From the NCBI GenBank assembly GCA_030620935.1, contig JAUXIP010000031.1:1-11655 (forward strand): 11,655 bases of DNA. The letters run 5' to 3'. Under the pieces are notes generated by a model that saw nothing but the letters and a program-made list of their open reading frames with translations, ran no database searches and was not told the DNA's origin. Below are positions 1-5,991 of the stretch, piece by piece. The stretch's first letter is position 1, and each line of letters opens with the position of its first letter. This DNA is from Deltaproteobacteria bacterium (GTDB taxonomy: Bacteria > Desulfobacterota_B > Binatia > UBA9968). The translations under genes were made by a program, and so were the position numbers.

Positions 1-398
1 AGCATTGTCTCCGTGCCGCCAAGAGGCATCGGAGGACTGGCATGATAGCGGGGATAAAATCCATAGCCGGGATAGAAGATCGTAATATCAGGCCCTTCCA
101 CCCATGCTGCTGGTATCCACGTCATGGGAGGATGCTTGCCGACAACAAATCGTCCATTGCTGTCAGTCAGCACTTCTTTGGCGTCCAAGAACAAATATTT
201 TTTGTCTGCAATAGCAGGGATTACGCTGTCCCAAACTGCAAGCACAACGGCTCCTTCCAGAGGTTTCTTGCTCTCCGCGTCGATCACCCTGCCCTTGTAA
301 GGGCCACCTGCAAAGAAAGGATTAAAGAGACCGGGGCTGGCCAACACTAAATAAAGCAGAGAAACAACCAACAGAATCGATTTAGAGCTGCGCCTCAT
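1..398 (-). CDS. Exported protein with carboxypeptidase-regulatory-like domain, partial (C-terminus beyond window)
   Basis: The frame is open from the ATG at 398-396 to the window edge (132 complete codons). A good Shine-Dalgarno sequence (AGGAAGG) sits about 7 nt upstream. Residues 1-30 form a basic start (MRRSSK) followed by a hydrophobic stretch, so the protein is probably exported. No lipobox cysteine is seen. Residues 34-90 resemble a carboxypeptidase-regulatory-like beta-sandwich: Y-K-G-R-V-I-D-A, then K-P-L-E-G-A-V-V, then L-T-D-S-N-G-R-F. Such domains occur in many surface and periplasmic proteins and do not by themselves define a function. The later part is rich in Gly, Tyr and Pro. 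The gene lies 96 nt beyond the queC stop, so it may be a distal member of that operon or start its own transcript. Function unknown. Confidence 0.75.
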   Translation of the reverse strand, partial: MRRSSKSILLVVSLLYLVLASPGLFNPFFAGGPYKGRVIDAESKKPLEGAVVLAVWDSVIPAIADKKYLFLDAKEVLTDSNGRFVVGKHPPMTWIPAAWVEGPDITIFYPGYGFYPRYHASPPMPLGGTETM

Positions 399-494
399 GA
401 CTTTACCTTCCTAAACTTAAAAATCTTGGATTTGCCATATCCCGTTACTGTCCCGCACAAAGAGAATATACAATGATGATTCCACCTCTATTTA

Positions 495-1187
495 TTAAGG
501 AACGTACCGGATTGGATCTCTAGAGCCTGCCTCCTTAAATCCCTTCAGCCTAAGTTGGCAGCTATCGCAAAGGCTGCAAGCGAGGCCGTCTGGTGTGGGG
601 TCGTAGCAGCTCCAGGTGAGAGAGTAGTCCACTCCCAGCTCCAGTCCCTTTTTTATAATCTCGCCCTTGGTCATCTGAATCAGCGGTGTGTGGATTTTTA
701 TTTTGAGTTTGCCTTCGACACCGGCCTTGGTGGCGAGATTGGCCATCTGTTCGAAGGCGCGGATATACTCCTCGCGGCAGTCGGGATAGCCGCTGTAGTC
801 GAGCTGGTTGGCGCCGAAGAAAATATCTTCGGCTAAAATTTTCTCTGCTAGGGCGAGAGCAAAGGAAAGAAAGATAGTATTTCGCGCCGGGACGTACGTA
901 GCGGGGATACCGTGAGCGATTTTTTCCGGACTTCTTCCCTTGGGCACTTCGAGTTGGTCGGTTAGGGCAGAGCCGCCGATAGCCCTGAGATCGAAATCAA
1001 TGATCAGGTGATCATTGACGCCGAGAAAAGCCGCGACTTTCTTGGCTGCCTCGATCTCCCGCTCGTGCCGCTGCCCGTAACGAAAGGTAAGGGCATGGAG
1101 TTGGTAATCTTCTTTCTTAGCTACCGCCGCGGTGGTGGATGAATCCACGCCGCCGCTCAAAAGGATCACAGCTTTCTTGTCCGACAT
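495..1187 (-). CDS. queC: 7-cyano-7-deazaguanine (preQ0) synthase QueC
   Basis: QueC is a cytoplasmic ATP-dependent ligase that converts 7-carboxy-7-deazaguanine and ammonia to preQ0, the precursor of queuosine in tRNA and of 7-deazaguanine DNA modifications. At 230 aa it has normal family length. The PP-loop S-G-G-V-D-S-S lies at residues 11-17. The C-terminal zinc site is complete: C194, C204, C207 and C210, spaced C-x9-C-x2-C-x2-C. The family stretch around residues 95-105 ([11 protein letters not shown]) is also present. It is the last gene of the tight minus-strand run. Its ATG is 8 nt after the stop of the upstream rhodanese if that gene is read through its UGA. No clear Shine-Dalgarno is visible, which fits translational coupling. 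No other queuosine gene is in the window, so its place after respiratory-assembly genes is unexpected. Confidence 0.96.
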   Translation of the reverse strand: MSDKKAVILLSGGVDSSTTAAVAKKEDYQLHALTFRYGQRHEREIEAAKKVAAFLGVNDHLIIDFDLRAIGGSALTDQLEVPKGRSPEKIAHGIPATYVPARNTIFLSFALALAEKILAEDIFFGANQLDYSGYPDCREEYIRAFEQMANLATKAGVEGKLKIKIHTPLIQMTKGEIIKKGLELGVDYSLTWSCYDPTPDGLACSLCDSCQLRLKGFKEAGSRDPIRYVP

Positions 1188-1195
1188 GTTTGAGC

Positions 1196-1666
1196 TTAAA
1201 GCTGTCTAAGCCCGTGTCCTTCCACGGGATAGCCCCTCTTGATCCAGCCGGGAAATCCCTCGTGGAGAACTTTCATGTTGCGATAACCCTTTTCGTGGAG
1301 AATGCCGTAAGCCAAACTGGCCAGGTGACGAGGGCACGCTCAGTAAAAAACCACCAGTTTGTCTTTCGGGATAATGGAAAGCTGCAAGGAGATCTCATTC
1401 AACGGAATAGAGAGGGAGCCTTTGATGTGGGAGGTGTTGTACTCTTGAGGGCTGCGGACATCGATGATCAGGGGCTTTTGTTTCTCGACAATTTGATCCA
1501 CGAGTTCGTCCAGCTTGATAAATTCCGGGGTGACGCCCTCGGCGAGTTGGTGTTGGGCGAACTGGGGATATCGGCTCGGGTCGGCAAAAGTTTCCGCGGA
1601 AATAAGCAAGGTCATAAAAATAACACCTAGTGCCGGCCCAAAAGTTTTTCTAAGAGGCTTTTTCAC
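1196..1666 (-). CDS. Exported rhodanese with predicted selenocysteine at the catalytic position (UGA read through)
   Basis: Rhodaneses transfer sulfane sulfur through a persulfide on an active-site cysteine, and some act as redox proteins. The GTG start at 1666 overlaps the upstream stop (GTGA) and follows a GGAGG site. Residues 1-28 look like a cleavable signal peptide. The rhodanese fold follows: D69-V-R71, H80 and G83, then K-L-V-V-F-Y at 103-108. Codon 109 is TGA (1342-1340). In relatives this strand is followed by cysteine (F-Y-C-A-C-P). After the TGA the frame continues A-C-P-R-H for 47 codons, including the typical tail [15 protein letters not shown], to a TAA at 1198-1196. The total is 156 residues counting Sec. 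The second Cys (C111) makes a U-A-C motif. A SECIS-like hairpin follows the UGA. The alternative is a nonsense mutation giving a 108-aa product without active site. The read-through is inferred and no selenocysteine machinery is in view. Confidence 0.75.
1302..1339 (-). promoter_or_regulatory. Candidate bacterial SECIS element downstream of the in-frame UGA
   Basis: The transcript immediately 3' of the UGA can fold into a two-part stem-loop. The lower stem pairs GUGCC (1337-1333) with GGCAU (1306-1302), five pairs including one G-U. The upper stem pairs GGCC (1322-1319) with GGCU (1313-1310), four pairs including one G-U. The apical loop is AGUUU (1318-1314). Twenty-one nucleotides separate the UGA from the loop. 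Known bacterial SECIS elements lie just after the UGA inside the coding region, have a small apical loop about 16-37 nt away and carry a G in the first two loop positions; all three hold here. The internal loop between the stems is large and asymmetric, and alternative pairings exist (CC 1325-1324 with GG 1306-1305). The fold was found by eye and no energy was calculated. Confidence 0.55.
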
Positions 1667-2538
1667 GGCCGTGCCTCCTGGAAGTTACTATATCGCGCAA
1701 GCCCGCTCAAACTTTGGCGACCGAGTATCCGTTGGCCGTTAATAATCCAGGTGGGGAAACTCTGGATGCCCTTGATGGTGCAAATGGTGGCCGGCGGACC
1801 GCGGCGTCCTGCGGGGCTGCACTCTACGTATGGTAATCGATGGGCGGAGGCGCCGAACAGCTCTTTTTGTTCTTCACAGTGGGAACACCACGAGGCCCCA
1901 TAAAATTTGGCGCCTGCCTCCGTTAGATGCTCGGCCAAGGCTCGGACGGTAGGATCTTCCGGTCGGGAAGATTTGCTCCACACTCCGGCATAGTGCAGGT
2001 GGAGCACTGTCACGAGAACAACACCGGTGGAGACTGTTTTTAAAAGCCAGGGACGCCAGGAAAACTTGAGGAGACTTTCGGGCCTTTGGTAGGTCACGAT
2101 TCCAAGAATCACGAGCATCAATGATAGAGACGTTAGACAATAGGGACAAACCGCCTCTAGCGTGATCACCGATACCGAAGTCAAGTAGAGACTGTAGAGG
2201 ACCCCGAAGAGCGCGATCGTCCAAGCGAATTTCCAGTGGAGATTCTCTTCTTTGATGAACGCTATGCCGGCGAGCGCGGCATAGGCAAGAAAGCCCCAAA
2301 AAGAGGTCGGCAAGCCGAAGAGCTTCGACCAGCGACTGGTCAAGACGACGTCGCATGCGCTTCCCACCGTGCATCCCGCCACGGCCTGCCCGGCCCAGTA
2401 AGTGAACGTAAGATAAGCGGAAAGCCCCATTCCGATCAGCGCCAGACCGAGCAGCGGCCAATTGGGGCCGGATCTTATCGGGCGCTGTTCTTCGCGCCCA
2501 CTTTTGCGATTCTTTTTGCTCTTGGCTGCCTTGCCCAT
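1663..2538 (-). CDS. Vitamin K epoxide reductase (VKOR) - thioredoxin-like fusion, membrane disulfide-forming enzyme
   Basis: Bacterial VKOR homologues oxidise a periplasmic thioredoxin-like partner and pass electrons to quinone, serving as a DsbB equivalent. Many are fused to that partner, as here (291 aa). Residues 1-25 are a lysine- and arginine-rich cytoplasmic tail. The VKOR domain spans about 26-150 with four to five membrane helices. It shows the loop cysteines C56 and C62, the stretch S-K-L-F-G-L-P-T-S-F-W-G at 71-82, and the C-P-Y-C redox motif (131-134) near the quinone site. Another hydrophobic segment lies at about 167-185. The C-terminal thioredoxin-like domain has W-C-S-H-C (217-221) and a cis-proline (F-P-T at 261-263). 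It starts 5 nt after the SCO stop with AAGGAG inside the SCO tail, and its stop overlaps the rhodanese start by 4 nt. It probably supplies disulfides to periplasmic proteins encoded alongside it. Confidence 0.93.
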   Translation of the reverse strand: MGKAAKSKKNRKSGREEQRPIRSGPNWPLLGLALIGMGLSAYLTFTYWAGQAVAGCTVGSACDVVLTSRWSKLFGLPTSFWGFLAYAALAGIAFIKEENLHWKFAWTIALFGVLYSLYLTSVSVITLEAVCPYCLTSLSLMLVILGIVTYQRPESLLKFSWRPWLLKTVSTGVVLVTVLHLHYAGVWSKSSRPEDPTVRALAEHLTEAGAKFYGASWCSHCEEQKELFGASAHRLPYVECSPAGRRGPPATICTIKGIQSFPTWIINGQRILGRQSLSGLARYSNFQEARP

Positions 2539-2543
2539 TGGGA

Positions 2544-3200
2544 TTACTCCTTGTGTTGATTCAGTAGCTTTTTTAAATCTTGCCTGAGACGCCCGAGCGC
2601 TTCGGTGTCGTCGCTATGATAATAGCCCCGGATATGCCCGTCACCATCGACCAAGACAAACCGAGAGCTGTGCAGGATCACGCCGTTGGCTTCACTACCT
2701 CCCTCAGCAGGCACCGCGCTGAGACGGAACCCCTTTTGGACGAGATTATAAACCTCTTCTGTCTCTCCGGTCAAAAAGAGCCAACGGTCGGGATTGGCCT
2801 TGAAGCGCTCCGCGTAGCGGGAGAGGACTTCCGGGGTGTCCCGCTCCGGATCGACGGATATCGAGACCAGTTTCAGATCCGTCCTATCTTTCAAATCGTC
2901 TTGGATCCGAGCCATTTCTGCGCTTTGAAGGGGACAGGTGTCGGTGCAGCTCGTATAAATAAAATCGACGATCCAAACCTTGCCCCGAAGATCGGCTAAA
3001 CGAATTTCTTTGCCGCTCCGTTCCGTAAATAAAAACTGCGGAACGGCACCAAAATCCGCCAATCCCTCAAGGGGCCTCACCGCCTGTCCCGCCGATCTCG
3101 GCCAGGGACCCACTTTGATCCACAGGATGGTGCCTAAAACTCCGGCCAACACGAGGATCAAAACTCCCCAAAGAAGGTAGTACGTTTTTAAGCGGTCCAT
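2544..3200 (-). CDS. SCO1/SenC family copper-binding thioredoxin-fold protein
   Basis: SCO proteins are membrane-anchored thioredoxin-fold proteins that bind copper and help mature the CuA centre of cytochrome c oxidase, either as metallochaperones or as thiol reductants. The protein has 218 aa. Residues 7-29 form one N-terminal membrane anchor. The copper ligands are present: C85 and C89 in C-T-D-T-C, and H177 in I-L-H-S-S. Other family marks are F-I-Y-T-S before the CxxxC and S-V-D-P-E-R-D-T-P at 115-123. The ATG at 3200 lies 2 nt after the stop of the DUF4382-like gene, so translation is probably coupled. A second SCO gene lies at 5343-5966 on the other strand. Cox11-type and VKOR-type neighbours in the same operon support a role in oxidase copper-site assembly. 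Confidence 0.94.
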   Translation of the reverse strand: MDRLKTYYLLWGVLILVLAGVLGTILWIKVGPWPRSAGQAVRPLEGLADFGAVPQFLFTERSGKEIRLADLRGKVWIVDFIYTSCTDTCPLQSAEMARIQDDLKDRTDLKLVSISVDPERDTPEVLSRYAERFKANPDRWLFLTGETEEVYNLVQKGFRLSAVPAEGGSEANGVILHSSRFVLVDGDGHIRGYYHSDDTEALGRLRQDLKKLLNQHKE

Positions 3201-3202
3201 TG

Positions 3203-3808
3203 CTAGCCCGGCGGAATTTTCTCGACTAACTTGCCGTCACTATAGACTTCGTATCCTTTTAGATGCAGCTCATAGCCGCTCGGCGGGTGATCGCTCATGT
3301 CCACAACCGTAAGATCCAGGATGATGAGAATATCATTCTTTGTGCCAACCGAGAAGGCAAGCTTAATGGGTCTTAAGGAGTTTTTAACCGGGGCTTCGCT
3401 TTTGTTTCTTTTCAACACGCCTTCGATAGCTCTCAGTTTTAAATGGACGGCCTCGAACGTGCCCGGCGCAATCTTTCCTCGGAAAATTATGGCCGATTGC
3501 TTCCCGGTATATTTTGTAAGATCGACCTTGCTCAAAGTAAGCTTCAATTCTTTCCAGCCCATCTGCCAGAATTTTAGTCCGATTTTGGGGCTAATGCGGA
3601 CGGTATCGATTAAAATCTCGAACTTGGAAAAATCCCCTATAGCTTCACGATGGTCCTTGACGCGGACCTCCAGGATTCCTCCCCAGGCCTGCCCGGTAAT
3701 GACTCCGGAGAGGAGCAGTACGGTGACTCCAAATAGGAAACCGTAAAGAGACAAGGTAATTTTACCCTTCGGGAAATTTGTCGATCGGATAGAATTCATA
3801 GTTGACAC
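3203..3808 (-). CDS. Exported DUF4382-like beta-sandwich protein
   Basis: This 201-aa protein has a hydrophobic N-terminal segment (about residues 18-42, ending G-Q-A-W-G) that reads as a signal peptide. The rest is beta-rich and follows the DUF4382 pattern: an opening strand I-L-E-V-R-V-K-D, a strand with I-L-I-D-T-V-R-I, a tryptophan-containing turn, V-D-L-T-K-Y-T-G, then I-A-P-G-T-F-E-A-V-H-L-K-L. The biochemical role of this family is not known to me. The GTG at 3808 is chosen because AAAGGA lies about 6 nt upstream; an ATG three codons later (3799) has poor spacing. With the GTG start it overlaps the Cox11-like gene by 47 nt in another frame, and its stop is 2 nt before the SCO start. 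Its conserved place between two copper-assembly genes suggests a periplasmic accessory part of that module, but this is context only. Confidence 0.75.
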   Translation of the reverse strand: MSTMNSIRSTNFPKGKITLSLYGFLFGVTVLLLSGVITGQAWGGILEVRVKDHREAIGDFSKFEILIDTVRISPKIGLKFWQMGWKELKLTLSKVDLTKYTGKQSAIIFRGKIAPGTFEAVHLKLRAIEGVLKRNKSEAPVKNSLRPIKLAFSVGTKNDILIILDLTVVDMSDHPPSGYELHLKGYEVYSDGKLVEKIPPG

Positions 3809-4685
3809 GAAATTCCTTTACATCGCTGGGCACATTCCCGTAGACCCGGAAGACGAGCGGCAGCTCTTTTTCCTCACCTGGGGCGAGCGTCTGCTGAATG
3901 AAACAAAAACACTGGACAATCTCCAAATGCTCTGAGGCCGGCTTTTTCGGCTCATCGAGATGGCGGGCTTTGGCGGTTATCGGCTTATCGGATAGGTTTT
4001 TCACCTTATAGAGAGTGTGAAGTGTTTCTCCAGGGGTGGCAAGAATGGTTTCTTGAACCGGTCGAAACTCCCAGGCAAGATTTTCCTTGACCTCGGCTTT
4101 GAATCTCACCCGGATCGCTCCGGCCCAGTTGGCGAAGACCTTCCACTGGTTGTCTTCGCTTATCAGTTCCAAGCTATCTTCACCTTCGATCATCGGGAGG
4201 ATGCCGTGCTTTCTCATCGACTCTAGCTTTTGCTCGATCGCCTGGATCTCTTCTTTGGACAGTCGAGTCAAACGTTCCTCGTCAAAGTCGAGAAACAACT
4301 CCTCAAGCTTGGGATCTGCGGCGTTTGGAAGTCTGACCATGAAGCGGACCGTGGCCCGGTTTTCCCGAGTGTCGCTTTGGATATTCTGAAATGCGATCAT
4401 CTGGGCCAGCTTGCGTGTCAGTTCCAAGGCTGCTCCCGAGAAAGAAGGATTTTCCCTGAGATAGTCCTTTTCACCTTTATTCTTACGGTCTTCCGCAGAG
4501 ATCCATTGATAAGCCGTGTGGTAATCACGAGCATAGACCGCCGTGAGATACCGTTTTACGACTTCGACAGGGTCCTTGCGGGGAGCAAGGGATTCCACCA
4601 TCGACAGATAAGCCAGCACAGGAACAAGCAAGGTGGCACATGCGGTCAAAAACAGAAAACCCTTGCGAAAAGTTCCTTGAACCAT
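3762..4685 (-). CDS. Cox11/CtaG-like cytochrome oxidase copper chaperone with an extra N-terminal domain
   Basis: Cox11/CtaG proteins deliver copper to the CuB site of haem-copper oxidases from the periplasmic side. The C-terminal domain here (about 203-302) is recognisable: W-E-F-R-P-V-Q at 205-211, a Y-K-V-K-N-L-S-D-K-P-I-T strand, the copper motif V-Q-C-F-C-F (C259, C261), L-A-P-G-E, and the closing N-Y-E-F-Y. The N-terminus has one membrane helix (about 9-30). Residues 38-190 are additional and look like an NTF2/DUF4878-type alpha+beta domain (P-V-E-V-V-K-R-Y-L-T-A-V, then a charged helix and W-K-V-F-A-N-W). The whole is 307 aa, against roughly 180-200 for ordinary CtaG, so this is a fused form. 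No Shine-Dalgarno is evident at the ATG. It is the first intact gene of the minus-strand operon and lies 9 nt after the stop of an orphan coding fragment. Confidence 0.85.
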   Translation of the reverse strand: MVQGTFRKGFLFLTACATLLVPVLAYLSMVESLAPRKDPVEVVKRYLTAVYARDYHTAYQWISAEDRKNKGEKDYLRENPSFSGAALELTRKLAQMIAFQNIQSDTRENRATVRFMVRLPNAADPKLEELFLDFDEERLTRLSKEEIQAIEQKLESMRKHGILPMIEGEDSLELISEDNQWKVFANWAGAIRVRFKAEVKENLAWEFRPVQETILATPGETLHTLYKVKNLSDKPITAKARHLDEPKKPASEHLEIVQCFCFIQQTLAPGEEKELPLVFRVYGNVPSDVKEFRVNYEFYPIDKFPEG

Positions 4686-4694
4686 AAGATTTTT

Positions 4695-4826
4695 TCATTT
4701 GATCACAAATTGGACCCTATCGGTAGCATCGAGCTCGTTTTGATGATCATCCGCCACCACTCGGAGTTCCAGGGTGTGATTGTGGGGCTGGACTCCCGCG
4801 AGGGTCAACTTCTCGCTGGGAGAATG
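4695..4826 (-). pseudogene. Possible truncated C-terminal coding fragment upstream of the Cox11-like gene
   Basis: This 43-codon open frame ends at a TGA 9 nt before the Cox11-like ATG. Its translation looks like the end of a real protein: L-T-L-A-G-V-Q-P, then H-T-L-E-L-R-V-V-A-D-D, then D-R-V-Q-F-V-I-K. That is the pattern of the last beta strands of small periplasmic beta-sandwich proteins (CopC- or DUF4399-like; a weak resemblance). No ATG opens the frame. A TGA at 4829-4827 and a TAA two codons further upstream close it. The region further upstream is occupied by the divergent cytochrome c gene. It may be the remnant of a lost first gene of the operon, removed when the divergent pair arrived, or a frameshifted gene. 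It could also be a chance frame. Confidence 0.35.
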
Positions 4827-4870
4827 TCAAATCTTTTATAAGCCCGATTTTGCAATCCCTTGGCAGGTGC

Positions 4871-4900
4871 TTGGGCCTGTGGTAGCCATAGAATTGTAAT
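4871..4900 (+). promoter_or_regulatory. Candidate promoter of the cytochrome c - SCO pair
   Basis: A -10-like TGTAAT (4895-4900, five of six consensus matches) is preceded after 18 nt by TTGGGC (4871-4876, three of six). Transcription would begin near 4907, leaving only about 8 nt before the ATG at 4915. There is no Shine-Dalgarno there, so a nearly leaderless mRNA is possible. The -35 is weak. Confidence 0.3.
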
Positions 4901-4914
4901 TTAACTTCGTCACA

Positions 4915-5346
4915 ATGGCCCTTTATCGCATAGGGATTCTCTGGTTCGCCTTTTTGCTGTTGGCTGCCTGTTCTCGCAGCGAGCAGATGGAGACCCTCTA
5001 CGCCCAGCGCTGCTTGGGTTGCCACGGCACCTCTGGAGGAGGAGATGGACCTATAGCAGTCAATTTGCCCGTTCCTGTTCCGGATTTCCGAGATACCGTT
5101 GAAAAGAAAAAAGTTTACCAGATCCGAAAGATTATAAAGGAGGGTAAAGGAATCATGCCGGCCTTCGGCCCGGCGTTGGAGAAAGTTGAGATTCAAGACA
5201 TGGTCCGGTTCGTCCGTATCTTGAGTCAGCAAGGGAGGAAACTTGATTGGTGGGAGCAATTCGAGCCTCTGGTTTGGGCCCACTGTAGTGTGCCGTGGGA
5301 GTTTGTGCTGGGTTACGATCAACGGCCCGACGGTGATTCCCCGTGA
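4915..5346 (+). CDS. Lipoprotein c-type cytochrome (single haem)
   Basis: A small periplasmic electron carrier of 143 aa. Residues 1-18 are a hydrophobic signal ending in a lipobox, L-A-A-C with C19 as the predicted lipidated cysteine, so it should be tethered to a membrane. The haem attachment motif is C33-L-G-C36-H37. M81 in G-I-M-P-A-F-G is the likely sixth ligand, as in cytochrome c class I or cbb3-type domains. The glycine-rich G-G-G-D-G-P after the CxxCH is also typical. After the haem domain (about 25-110) there is a tail of about 33 residues with W118... type aromatics and one extra cysteine, C124, not expected in the family. The ATG at 4915 is needed to keep the signal and lipobox. 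The stop overlaps the SCO start as GTGA. It may donate electrons to an oxidase whose copper sites the neighbouring genes help assemble. Confidence 0.9.
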   Translation: MALYRIGILWFAFLLLAACSRSEQMETLYAQRCLGCHGTSGGGDGPIAVNLPVPVPDFRDTVEKKKVYQIRKIIKEGKGIMPAFGPALEKVEIQDMVRFVRILSQQGRKLDWWEQFEPLVWAHCSVPWEFVLGYDQRPDGDSP

Positions 5347-5966
5347 GTGACGGAAAAGGCTTCGGATTTTATCTCGTTCTTTTCGCTTCGACTTTAGTTC
5401 TCATCCCGGTAAATCAGACCTCAGGTAATGATAAGAGTACTCTTCCGCTTGCCGAAGAGGCTCAGCGGCGAGAGGTCCATATCCCGGTCAATGATTTTTC
5501 CTTGACCGATCAGAACGGCAAGCCTTTCCGATTCGGGACACTCAGGGGGAAGGTTGTTATCCTTAGTTTCATTTACACGAGTTGCCCTGACGTTTGTCCC
5601 CTGATTACCTCCAGTCTCCGCATGGTTCAGGGTAAACTGAGCCCGGTGGAGCGACAGTCGGTGTTTCTTCTGTCGGTCACTACCGATCCTGAAGTCGACA
5701 CTCCAAAAGTTCTAAAATCCTACGCAGAGCGCTACACGGTGGATTTTTCTAATTGGGGGTTTCTTTCCGGAGACATTCAAGCACTCGCTGCTGTCTGGGA
5801 GAACTTTGGTGTAAAGGTGGAGAGAAAGGCCCGCGGTCTTGTCGACCACACTTCACTTACGGCTGTTATTGACGGAAAAGGAACCATGCGCTTCGCCTAC
5901 ACCGGCACATCTCCAAATCATAAGGGCGTTCTCCAGGAAGTCCGCTCTCTTCTTGTGCGTCGTTAA
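5343..5966 (+). CDS. SCO1/SenC family protein, second copy
   Basis: This 207-aa protein is a second SCO in the window, only moderately similar to the one at 2544-3200. An N-terminal hydrophobic segment (about 8-25) should anchor or export it. The copper-binding residues are C81 and C85 in C-P-D-V-C, and H169 in V-D-H-T-S. F-I-Y-T-S before the motif and S-V-T-T-D-P-E-V-D-T-P at 111-121 are family features. The GTG start at 5343 overlaps the cytochrome c stop by 4 nt, implying coupled translation. SCO proteins encoded beside a cytochrome c commonly mature CuA sites or reduce thiols of haem or copper proteins. With two copies in divergent operons, one may be the copper donor and the other a thiol reductase; the sequence alone does not say which. 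Confidence 0.93.
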   Translation: MSDGKGFGFYLVLFASTLVLIPVNQTSGNDKSTLPLAEEAQRREVHIPVNDFSLTDQNGKPFRFGTLRGKVVILSFIYTSCPDVCPLITSSLRMVQGKLSPVERQSVFLLSVTTDPEVDTPKVLKSYAERYTVDFSNWGFLSGDIQALAAVWENFGVKVERKARGLVDHTSLTAVIDGKGTMRFAYTGTSPNHKGVLQEVRSLLVRR

Positions 5967-5991
5967 AGCCTACGTTGCCGGATTGCTTTAA
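5963..5991 (+). terminator. Weak inverted repeat after the SCO gene, possible terminator
   Basis: TTAAAGC (5963-5969) and GCTTTAA (5985-5991) form a perfect 7-bp inverted repeat around a 15-nt loop, directly at the SCO stop codon. The stem is A/T-rich and no T-tract follows, so it is a poor intrinsic terminator. It could equally be a processing site or chance. Confidence 0.25.

Noticed and set aside
399..494. A terminator or preQ1 riboswitch around queC
   Set aside because: No stem followed by a T-tract and no preQ1-type pseudoknot could be recognised in this gap, and queC is not the first gene of its operon.
1340..1666. Treating the rhodanese as a complete 108-aa protein ending at the TGA
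   Set aside because: That product ends before the active-site loop, while intact rhodanese sequence continues in the same frame to 1196. A plain pseudogene is still possible but explains less than Sec insertion.
4827..4829. In-frame TGA preceding the 43-codon fragment as a second selenocysteine codon
   Set aside because: A TAA lies two codons further upstream in the same frame and no protein-like sequence precedes it.
4747..5322. A 191-codon minus-strand frame opposite the cytochrome c gene
   Set aside because: It runs antisense to a clear CxxCH lipoprotein and shows no recognisable domain.
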